From Phycisphaerae bacterium (GTDB taxonomy: Bacteria; Planctomycetota; Phycisphaerae; SM23-33), in the NCBI GenBank assembly GCA_022866005.1, contig JALHTV010000192.1, positions 1 through 8,104 of the forward strand: a stretch of DNA of 8,104 bases, given 5' to 3'. Below the pieces are notes generated by a model. It searched no databases and had not been told where the DNA came from. It worked only from the letters and a program-made list of their open reading frames with translations. Shown here in pieces: positions 1 through 4,870 of the stretch (positions are counted from its first letter, which is position 1; each line of letters starts with the position of its first letter). Position numbers and translations under genes: made by a program.

Positions 1-327
1 TGCCCCATCTCCGGCAGCGACCCGGCGGAGGACTACCGCGCAATCCGCAGGGAACTGGCCTCCTACTCCCCCGCCCTGGCCACCAAGAGCGAGATCGTCG
101 TCGCCAACAAGATGGACCTCACGGGCGCCGACGCCCAGCTCCGCGCGTTTCGTAAGGCCGTCCCGACCGACGTCGTGGCCATCAGCGCGGTGACGGGAAG
201 GGGTTTACCCCAGCTCGTCCGGCGGATATGGAAGACATTGGCTGAACTGGGCGCCCAGGACGAGGAGCCCCGCCCACCCAAGAAGCCACCGAAACGGCGC
301 CCCGCGGCGCCGCAAAGCCGCCGATAG
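1..327 (+). CDS. obgE: Obg family GTPase, C-terminal part (5' end outside window)
   Basis: This is the last 108 codons of a gene entering from the left, in frame 1 and ending at TAG 325-327. The peptide contains DPAEDYRAIRRELASYSP, close to the conserved Obg stretch just before the G4 box. It is followed by the G4 motif NKMD (bases 106-117), which reads guanine, and the G5 motif SAVTG (184-198). Obg proteins are essential GTPases that bind the large ribosomal subunit and act in its assembly and in stress signalling; this role is family knowledge. The protein ends in a short Pro/Lys/Arg-rich basic tail (PRPPKKPPKRRP...) and has no room for the OCT domain found in some Obg proteins. The N-terminal glycine-rich Obg fold and the G1-G3 motifs lie outside the window. 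coaX starts 4 bases after the stop, so the two are probably co-transcribed. Confidence 0.9.
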   Translation, partial: CPISGSDPAEDYRAIRRELASYSPALATKSEIVVANKMDLTGADAQLRAFRKAVPTDVVAISAVTGRGLPQLVRRIWKTLAELGAQDEEPRPPKKPPKRRPAAPQSRR

Positions 328-331
328 GCCC

Positions 332-1111
332 ATGGACATCGAGAGCATCCCCGGTGTGCTGGCCTGCGACGTGGGCAACCACGCGATCCACCTGGCCTGC
401 GTCAAGGGTGACGAGGTGACGCCCATGCGGACCGTCCGCGTGGGGGAGCTGTCGGGCCTGGGGCCTGCCCTGGCGGCGCTGTGGCGCGAGATCCCCCCGC
501 CGCGCAAGCTGGTCGCGTGCAGCGTGAACCCCGCCGCCCTGAAGGCCCTGGAGGCTGCCGCAGCCGAGGCCACCGGCGAGGGGGTCCTGGTCGTCGGGCG
601 CGACCTGCCCTCGCCCATCGACACCAGCCTCCACAACCCCTCCGCCACCGGCACCGACCGCCTGTGCGCCGCCGCGGCGGCGTTCGACCGCCTGGGCGTG
701 GCATGCGTGGTGGCCGACATCGGCACCGCCATCACGATCGACTACGTCAACGACGAGGGTATCTTCCAGGGCGGGGCGATCCTGCCCGGGTTGGATATGT
801 CCGCCCGCAGCCTGCAAGAAGGCACCGCGCAACTGCCGCGGGTGGAGCTGGCCGCCCCCGCCGCCGCCTGCGGCAAGGACACCCGCCAGGCGATCCTGTC
901 CGGGCTGGTGTACGGCGCCCGCGGGGCGCTGCGGGAGCTGGCGGAGGCCTACGCCACCGAACTGGGCCACTGGCCGGTGGTGATCCTGACCGGCGGCGAT
1001 GCGGCGCTGGTCGCCGGGGACGTGAACTCCTCGAGCCTGGTCCAGTCCATCGTGCCCGACCTGGTCCTGCGCGGCGTGGCGGCGGCCTACTACCGCACGC
1101 TGCTGAAATAG
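332..1111 (+). CDS. coaX: Type III pantothenate kinase (CoaX)
   Basis: A 259-residue protein of the ASKHA fold, the usual CoaX length. CoaX phosphorylates pantothenate with ATP in the cytoplasm, the first committed step of coenzyme A synthesis. Unlike CoaA, the family is not feedback-inhibited by CoA and needs a monovalent cation. Visible motifs: phosphate-1 loop DVGN (residues 13-16), GTDR (107-110, normally GADR, whose Asp is the catalytic base), phosphate-2 DIGTAIT (129-135), GGAILPG (147-153), GKDTRQAILSG (181-191), adenosine-side ILTGGDA (218-224) and a C-terminal VPDLVLRGV (241-249). One oddity is that the residue after DVGN is His, where Thr or Ser is usual. The ATG at 332 is 4 bases after the obg stop with only a weak AGG ahead, so translation is probably coupled. 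The next gene starts immediately after the stop. Confidence 0.93.
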   Translation: MDIESIPGVLACDVGNHAIHLACVKGDEVTPMRTVRVGELSGLGPALAALWREIPPPRKLVACSVNPAALKALEAAAAEATGEGVLVVGRDLPSPIDTSLHNPSATGTDRLCAAAAAFDRLGVACVVADIGTAITIDYVNDEGIFQGGAILPGLDMSARSLQEGTAQLPRVELAAPAAACGKDTRQAILSGLVYGARGALRELAEAYATELGHWPVVILTGGDAALVAGDVNSSSLVQSIVPDLVLRGVAAAYYRTLLK

Positions 1112-2278
1112 ATGCCCCCCCTCACCGCCACATTGCAGACCCCGCCCGGGCGCGGTGGCATCGCCGTGATCGTCCTGGCCGGCGACGGCGGCGCGGAGGT
1201 GATCGCGGACATCTTCCGCCCGCTGCGCTCCCACACCCTCGGCGGTGACGACGTGCTGCGCCTGGGCCGGCTGGTCGACGGGCGAGAGACCCTCGACGAG
1301 GCGATCGTCTGCTGCCGCGGCGGCGTCTGCGAGATCAACATCCACGGCGGCCCGGCCGTGGCGCGAAGGACGCTCGAATTGCTGGCCGCACGCGGCGCAG
1401 CGGTGTTGCCGGCCGCCCCGGCGGCCACCGAGAGCCTGCCCCTGGTGCATCCGCGACGGAACAACCCCGCCAGCGGCACCGAGATGCTCCATGCCCTGGC
1501 CGAAGCCCGCAGCGACCTGGTCGTCGCAGCCGTGACGCAGCAGTGGTCCGCCGGCCTGAGTGAACTGGCGGGCACCGCCCTGGCAGCGACCCAAGCGCGC
1601 AGGCGCACAAGGTCGCTATCCGCCGAGCTGCGTGCGGCGGCCGCAGGATTGTCTGTCATGCAGCGGCTGTTGAGGCCGGCAGAGGTCGTCCTTGCGGGTC
1701 CGGTCAACGTGGGCAAGAGCACGCTGGCCAACGCGCTGGTCGGGCGGCAGGTCTCCATCGTGCACGCCACGGCCGGGACCACGCGGGACTGGGTCCGGGA
1801 GCTGGCGATCCTCCGCGGGGTGCCGATCTGGCTGACCGACACCGCCGGGCTGTGGGAAGCCCCGGACTTCGGCCAGCCCAGTCGAGCCGCGGGCATCGAC
1901 GCCGAAGCGGTCGCCCGCGCCCGCCAGCGCATTGAGCAGGCCGAGCTGATCCTGCTGGTCAGCGCCGAGCGGGTCACCGCTGCGCCAGTCTGGCTGCACG
2001 CCAAGAACATCCTGCCTATCTGGGCCAAGTCCGACCTCGCCCCGGCGCCGGCGGGCTTTGCGGGCCTGGCGGTCTCGGCGCAGAGGAATGAGGGGCTGGA
2101 TGCGTTGAAGCAGGCCATCCTGGCCGCGTTGGGCCTGGCCGAGGTAGACCCACACCGTCCCATGGCCTTCACCCCCCGCCAGGCGAAGCTGCTCACCGGC
2201 GCCGCCGGGGCCTTGGATACAGGCGACACCGCAACCGCCGGGCGGCGTCTCGGGGAGCTGTTGACAGGCTCCGTCTAG
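1112..2278 (+). CDS. MnmE/TrmE-like GTPase, shortened and divergent
   Basis: 388 residues; canonical MnmE has about 450. MnmE, with MnmG, installs the (carboxymethyl)aminomethyl group on U34 of certain tRNAs. The N-terminal domain is recognisable from TPPGRGGIAVI (residues 10-20) and EINIHGGP (74-81, canonically ELHCHGG). The G domain has G1 GPVNVGKST (196-204, with the potassium-coordinating Asn at 199), switch I TTRD (223-226), G3 DTAG (243-246) and G5-like SAQRNEG (322-328). Three departures stand out. The conserved FTxRAFxNGKxDLxQAE block of the helical domain is not recognisable. G4 reads AKSD (305-308) instead of NKxD. The protein stops about 20 residues before the expected C-terminal catalytic Cys motif (C-I-G-K). 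Modification activity by the classical mechanism is therefore doubtful; it may be a paralogue or a lineage-specific ribosome- or tRNA-linked GTPase. The ATG at 1112 abuts the coaX stop (1109-1111), and TPPGRGG sits where MnmE predicts, supporting this start. Confidence 0.82.
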   Translation: MPPLTATLQTPPGRGGIAVIVLAGDGGAEVIADIFRPLRSHTLGGDDVLRLGRLVDGRETLDEAIVCCRGGVCEINIHGGPAVARRTLELLAARGAAVLPAAPAATESLPLVHPRRNNPASGTEMLHALAEARSDLVVAAVTQQWSAGLSELAGTALAATQARRRTRSLSAELRAAAAGLSVMQRLLRPAEVVLAGPVNVGKSTLANALVGRQVSIVHATAGTTRDWVRELAILRGVPIWLTDTAGLWEAPDFGQPSRAAGIDAEAVARARQRIEQAELILLVSAERVTAAPVWLHAKNILPIWAKSDLAPAPAGFAGLAVSAQRNEGLDALKQAILAALGLAEVDPHRPMAFTPRQAKLLTGAAGALDTGDTATAGRRLGELLTGSV

Positions 2279-2289
2279 CCGGGTCTGTC
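2263..2289. other. Convergent gene ends sharing one CTAG; weak hairpin
   Basis: The MnmE-like gene ends with TAG at 2276-2278 on the + strand and the helicase gene ends with TAG read from 2277-2275 on the - strand, so the palindrome CTAG (2275-2278) supplies both stops. Around it GACA+GGCT (2263-2270) can pair with AGCC (2277-2280) and TGTC (2286-2289), leaving a 6-base loop and a 5-base bulge. There is no T-tract on either side, so it is not a classical intrinsic terminator. It could still act as a weak bidirectional end or RNA-stabilising hairpin. The shared stop is certain; the hairpin function is speculative. Confidence 0.4.
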
Positions 2290-4500
2290 GCCCGTGACCT
2301 CCAGTTGAGCCAGTCGCAGCACGAGCGTCTTGCGCCCGTGTTGGGTGAAGTCCACGATGACACGGGTGTCGGGCCAGGAGTTGGCGAGCTTGACCACCCT
2401 TCCGGCCCCGAAGCGCGGCGAGTGCACCCAGCAGCCGACCTTGAGGTACTCGTACTCCGGCGGGACGGCTGCGGCGGCTTCCATCGCCTCGATGGCCGCG
2501 CGCTCGTCCACGTCCGCGTAGAACCCGCCGCGCCGGGCCGCCCAGCGCCGCCGACCCGGCAGCTCGACCGCGGGGCTAGTGGCGTCTTCGACGGTCACAC
2601 CCTCCCCGTCCAGCTCGCCCAGGAACGGCGAGGGAGATTGGCTGGCCGTCTGGCCGCGGAGCATCCGCCGGCTAACAGCGGTCAGCACGAGCTGGTCGCG
2701 CGCCCGCGTCATGCCGACGAACGCCAGGCGGCGCTCTTCCTCCAGGTCGTCGCGCGGCATCGTTCGCCAGCTCGTCGGGTGGGCCTGGCCGTCGGGGCGG
2801 TGGAACGGCAGCAGGCCGTCCTCGCAGCCGACCAGGAACACGGTATCGAACTCCAGCCCCTTGGCCGCGTGGAGGGTCATCAGCGTCACGGCCCCGGCGC
2901 CCTCCAGGAGCTCGGCGTCGCTGACCAGGCTGATGCGATGGACGAAGTCGGCCAGGCGGCCGCCCTCGGCCGCGTCGAACTCCGTGGCGGCGGTGATCAG
3001 CTCGTCCACGTTGGCCCTCGCCTGGCGGCCTTCTTCGTCGGCCGCGAGTGCCTGCTCCAGCCCGCTGCGCCGGACGGCCTGCTCGACGATCCGCCCGACC
3101 GGCTGGTCCAGCTCTTGCGACAAGTCGTCAACGACCGCGACGAACGCCGCAACCTTCTTGGCCGGCCCGGTGCCCAGTCGGGCCTGGTCGGACCGGCGGC
3201 AGGCCTCCAGCAGGGGCACACCGGCCGAGGCGGCCCACTGCGCCAGCTTGTCCACGGTGGCCTGGCCGATGCCGCGCGGCGGCGTGTTGATGATGCGCCG
3301 GCAGCTCAGGTCGTCGGCCGGGTTGACCAGCACCCGCAGGTAGGCGACGACGTCCTTGATCTCCTTGCGGTTGTAGAACTCCACGCCGCGGGCCACGCGA
3401 TAGGCGATGCCCGCCTTCAGCATCGCCTCCTCCAGCACGCGCGACAGCGCGTTGACGCGGTAGAACACGGCCGTCTCGCCGCCCCGGCCGCTGCGCAGGC
3501 CCTCGGCGACGCACGAGGCGACGTGGCGGGCCTCGGCGTGCTCGTCGTCCAGGCGGACCACGCGGACGTTTACCCCGCCCTGCCGGCGAGTCCAGAGGTC
3601 CTTGCGCTTGCGCCGGGCGTTGTGGGCGATCAGGCGCGAGGCGGCGGCGAGGATCGGCGAGGTGGAGCGGTAGTTCTCCTCCAGGCGGACGACGACCGCG
3701 TTGGGATAGTCGTTCTCGAACTCCAGGATGTTGCCGATGTCCGCGCCGCGCCAGGCGTAGATGCTCTGGTCGGGATCGCCCGTGACGGCGATGTTCTCGT
3801 GGTCGAGCCCAATCCCGTGGGCGATGACGTACTGGGCGTGGTTGGTGTCCTGGTACTCGTCGATCAGGACGTAGCGGAAGCGCCGCCCCAGCAGCTCGCG
3901 GATGTCCGGGCGGTCGCGGAGCAGGCAGGCGGTCCGCAGCAACAGGTCGTCGAAGTCCACCGCGTGATGGGCGGCCAGGAGCTTTTCGTACTCGCGGTAG
4001 ACCTCCGCCACGGCCCGGTGGTACGGCGTGTCGGCCTGCTCGGCGAAGGCCCCGGGGCCTTGGAGGGCGTTCTTGGCGCGGGAGATGGCGGTCAGGGCCT
4101 CGGCCGGTGCGGGGCCGCCGGGCAGGTCGAGCGTCTCGACGGCGCGCTTCGCCAGGCGGAGCTGGTCGTCGCGGTCGAAGATACCATAGTCGCCCGACAG
4201 CCCCGCCAGGTGAGCGAACTCCCTCAACAGCCGGGCGCAGAAGGCGTGGAATGTGGCCACGGTAGCCCCTGGCGGGGCCAGGAGTTCCAGCACGCGGCGT
4301 CGCATCTCATCGGCGGCCTTGTTGGTGAACGTCACGGCCAGGATGTTCCGCGGCGGGACCCCGCGGGAGATCAGGTAGGCCACGCGGCGGGTGATGACGC
4401 GCGTCTTGCCCGAGCCGGCCCCCGCCAGGACCAGCAGCGGACCGTCCACGTGGCAGACGGCTTGTCGCTGCGGTTCATTGAGGTCGGCCAGGAGGTCCAC
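2275..4500 (-). CDS. uvrD: ATP-dependent DNA helicase, UvrD/PcrA type (SF1A)
   Basis: 741 residues, full length for PcrA/UvrD. It is a 3'-5' superfamily 1A helicase acting in nucleotide excision repair, mismatch repair and removal of proteins or stalled RNA polymerase from DNA. All motifs are present: Q motif LNEPQRQAV (7-15), Walker A AGAGSGKT (26-33), Ia TFTNKAADEM (57-66), II LIDEYQDTN (212-220), III GDPDQSIYAWRG (241-252), IV EENYRS (274-279), V TLHAAKGLEFD (542-552) and VI EEERRLAFVGMTRARD (587-602). The C-terminus (about 688-735, VGCWVHSPRFGAGRVV...) is the Tudor-like domain that in PcrA binds RNA polymerase. The start is GTG at 4500: an in-frame TGA lies 10 codons upstream and a GGAG sits 5 bases ahead. 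The gene converges on the MnmE-like gene with overlapping stops and diverges from the exporter operon. It looks intact and ordinary. Confidence 0.96.
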   Translation of the reverse strand: MDLLADLNEPQRQAVCHVDGPLLVLAGAGSGKTRVITRRVAYLISRGVPPRNILAVTFTNKAADEMRRRVLELLAPPGATVATFHAFCARLLREFAHLAGLSGDYGIFDRDDQLRLAKRAVETLDLPGGPAPAEALTAISRAKNALQGPGAFAEQADTPYHRAVAEVYREYEKLLAAHHAVDFDDLLLRTACLLRDRPDIRELLGRRFRYVLIDEYQDTNHAQYVIAHGIGLDHENIAVTGDPDQSIYAWRGADIGNILEFENDYPNAVVVRLEENYRSTSPILAAASRLIAHNARRKRKDLWTRRQGGVNVRVVRLDDEHAEARHVASCVAEGLRSGRGGETAVFYRVNALSRVLEEAMLKAGIAYRVARGVEFYNRKEIKDVVAYLRVLVNPADDLSCRRIINTPPRGIGQATVDKLAQWAASAGVPLLEACRRSDQARLGTGPAKKVAAFVAVVDDLSQELDQPVGRIVEQAVRRSGLEQALAADEEGRQARANVDELITAATEFDAAEGGRLADFVHRISLVSDAELLEGAGAVTLMTLHAAKGLEFDTVFLVGCEDGLLPFHRPDGQAHPTSWRTMPRDDLEEERRLAFVGMTRARDQLVLTAVSRRMLRGQTASQSPSPFLGELDGEGVTVEDATSPAVELPGRRRWAARRGGFYADVDERAAIEAMEAAAAVPPEYEYLKVGCWVHSPRFGAGRVVKLANSWPDTRVIVDFTQHGRKTLVLRLAQLEVTGDRPG

Positions 4501-4505
4501 GGTTT

Positions 4506-4509
4506 CTCC
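4506..4509 (-). promoter_or_regulatory. Ribosome binding site of the helicase gene
   Basis: CTCC on the + strand reads GGAG on the coding strand, 5 bases before the GTG start codon. It fixes the GTG as the start of the helicase and agrees with the in-frame stop a short way upstream. Confidence 0.65.
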
Positions 4510-4529
4510 GAGGGCTGGTATTGGGTTTC

Positions 4530-4559
4530 ACTATAGCGGCCGCAGGCGCCGGGCGACAA
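4530..4559 (-). promoter_or_regulatory. Probable sigma70-type promoter of the helicase gene
   Basis: Read on the - strand: TTGTCG (-35, + coordinates 4559-4554), an 18-base spacer, and TATAGT (-10, 4535-4530), which matches TATAAT at five of six positions. Transcription would start near 4523, giving a 5' leader of about 22 bases before the GTG. This is a sequence match only. Confidence 0.5.
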
Positions 4560-4593
4560 GGAACCGGCCGGCCCGGCGGTAGCTTCCTCTTCA

Positions 4594-4610
4594 TTTTTTG
4601 CCACTTTTTT
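4594..4610 (+). promoter_or_regulatory. Two phased T6 tracts, possible UP element or bend
   Basis: TTTTTT at 4594-4599 and again at 4605-4610, with starts 11 bases apart, about one helical turn. They stand out in otherwise GC-rich DNA. Relative to the putative start near 4647 they fall at about -53 to -37, where alpha-C-terminal-domain contacts (UP element) or intrinsic curvature would help a promoter. Function is inferred from position. Confidence 0.35.
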
Positions 4611-4628
4611 GCTTGCAAGCAGCATGCT
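4611..4628. promoter_or_regulatory. Two abutting perfect palindromes, candidate operator
   Basis: GCTTGCAAGC (4611-4620) is a perfect 10-base palindrome and is followed without a gap by AGCATGCT (4621-4628), a perfect 8-base palindrome. The first contains the putative -35 hexamer TTGCAA of the leader promoter, so a dimeric repressor bound here would block RNA polymerase. No regulator gene is visible in the window, so the binding protein is unknown. Confidence 0.35.
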
Positions 4629-4640
4629 GGTCGGCATACT
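4613..4640 (+). promoter_or_regulatory. Possible promoter of the exporter leader transcript
   Basis: TTGCAA (4613-4618), a 16-base spacer and CATACT (4635-4640) each match sigma70 consensus at four of six positions, downstream of T-rich DNA. The predicted start near 4647 leaves about 23 bases before the leader ATG, including its Shine-Dalgarno. The boxes are individually weak and the placement rests on context. TTGCCA (4598-4603) is a closer -35 match but has no good -10 at the right distance. Confidence 0.35.
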
Positions 4641-4669
4641 TGGCGAAATCTGTGTTACGGAGAACGCCC

Positions 4670-4711
4670 ATGTTTATCCACGCTAGCCCCATCGTTGGCC
4701 TCCGCCGGTAG
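4670..4711 (+). CDS. Putative 13-residue leader peptide (MFIHASPIVGLRR)
   Basis: ATG at 4670, 13 codons, TAG at 4709-4711. A GGAG (4659-4662) sits 7 bases before the ATG, the best-placed Shine-Dalgarno in the intergenic region. The peptide is MFIHASPIVGLRR. Its last three sense codons (CTC CGC CGG) form the 5' arm and part of the loop of a local hairpin, so a ribosome here controls RNA folding downstream. An intrinsic-type terminator follows 40 bases after the stop and then the exporter operon. This is the arrangement of regulatory leader peptides ahead of drug-resistance and ABC genes. The peptide itself is not one I recognise. ORFs this short occur by chance; the Shine-Dalgarno and the matching RNA structure are what lift it above background. 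Confidence 0.5.
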   Translation: MFIHASPIVGLRR

Positions 4712-4733
4712 GCGGGTGGGCGTGTCTGGATAA
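4674..4733 (+). ncRNA. Structured leader RNA overlapping the leader ORF
   Basis: Outer stem: TTATC (4674-4678) pairs with GATAA (4729-4733), and CACGC (4679-4683) with GCGTG (4720-4724), ten pairs interrupted by a 4-base bulge (4725-4728). Inside it is a hairpin CCGCC (4702-4706), loop GGTA, GGCGG (4711-4715). The fold covers most of the leader ORF, so it can form only on ribosome-free RNA. I compared it by eye with the common riboswitch cores I know (TPP, SAM, glycine, ZTP, guanidine, cyclic-di-GMP, fluoride, THF) and saw none. It could instead be an unrecognised ligand-binding leader. Pairings were found by hand, without an energy calculation. Confidence 0.45.
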
Positions 4734-4763
4734 TCTGGGCACGAATGCAGGACCCGCTCGCCG
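4706..4763 (+). promoter_or_regulatory. Candidate antiterminator pairing
   Basis: Bases 4706-4717 can pair with 4752-4763: nine Watson-Crick pairs, two G-U pairs and one A-C mismatch, with ACCCGC/GCGGGT as the core. The 3' partner contains the whole 5' arm of the terminator (4752-4759), and the 5' partner contains the 3' arm of the leader hairpin (GGCGG, 4711-4715) and the leader stop codon. The three structures are therefore mutually exclusive, as in attenuation. Between the arms, GCA-CGAA-TGC (4739-4748) can form a small hairpin. Confidence 0.42.
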
Positions 4764-4785
4764 AGGATGAGCGGGTTCTTCTCTT
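4752..4785 (+). terminator. Intrinsic-type terminator / attenuator
   Basis: ACCCGCTC (4752-4759) pairs perfectly with GAGCGGGT (4769-4776) across a 9-base loop, followed by TTCTTCTCTT (4776-4785). The tail is T-rich but broken by C residues, so termination may be partial. No + strand gene other than the short leader ORF lies upstream within the intergenic region, so its likely target is the exporter leader transcript, stopping RNA polymerase before the ABC genes. The remaining 4786-4870 holds no clear second promoter. Confidence 0.6.
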
Positions 4786-4870
4786 GAGACTCACCTCCAC
4801 GCGAACCTGCTTATCTTGCGAGCGGGATAGTTGACTTGTTGTGGGTCGAGGTCCGTCGGGAAGGTCCGTC

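Noticed and set aside
182..1594. Long open frame antisense to coaX and the MnmE-like gene
   Set aside because: The translation is low-complexity Gly/Gln/Arg-rich with no recognisable motif, and the opposite strand holds two well-supported genes.
2305..4536. Long open frame antisense to the helicase gene (about 743 codons)
   Set aside because: It mirrors a protein with every SF1A motif intact. Its own translation shows no domain and is biased in composition. Long antisense frames are expected where third positions are nearly all G or C.
4560..4599. GC-rich hairpin followed by T6 as a + strand terminator
   Set aside because: Only GGAA/TTCC pairs cleanly at the base and the inner part does not form a consistent stem. 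No + strand gene upstream needs a terminator here; the T-tract fits promoter DNA better.
4674..4733. Two inverted DnaA-box-like sequences (TTATCCACG and TTATCCAGA)
   Set aside because: Each differs from TTATCCACA at one position, but they are simply the two arms of the leader RNA stem, with no box cluster, AT-rich unwinding region or dnaA/dnaN nearby.
4639..4790. A known riboswitch class, 6S RNA, SRP RNA or tRNA
   Set aside because: I looked for the conserved cores of the common families and found none. The coding signals and alternative pairing to the terminator fit a translated leader better, though an unknown aptamer remains possible.
4745..4834. 29-codon ORF running through the terminator
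   Set aside because: Only a weak GGG precedes the ATG, it overlaps the terminator stem and tail, and the peptide matches nothing known. The 13-codon ORF has far better initiation signals.
4841..4870. GTG at 4841 as the start of the first exporter gene
   Set aside because: It lacks a good Shine-Dalgarno and adds ten unconserved residues. ATG 4871 has GGGAAGG at suitable spacing and a family-like N-terminus. The GTG cannot be fully excluded.
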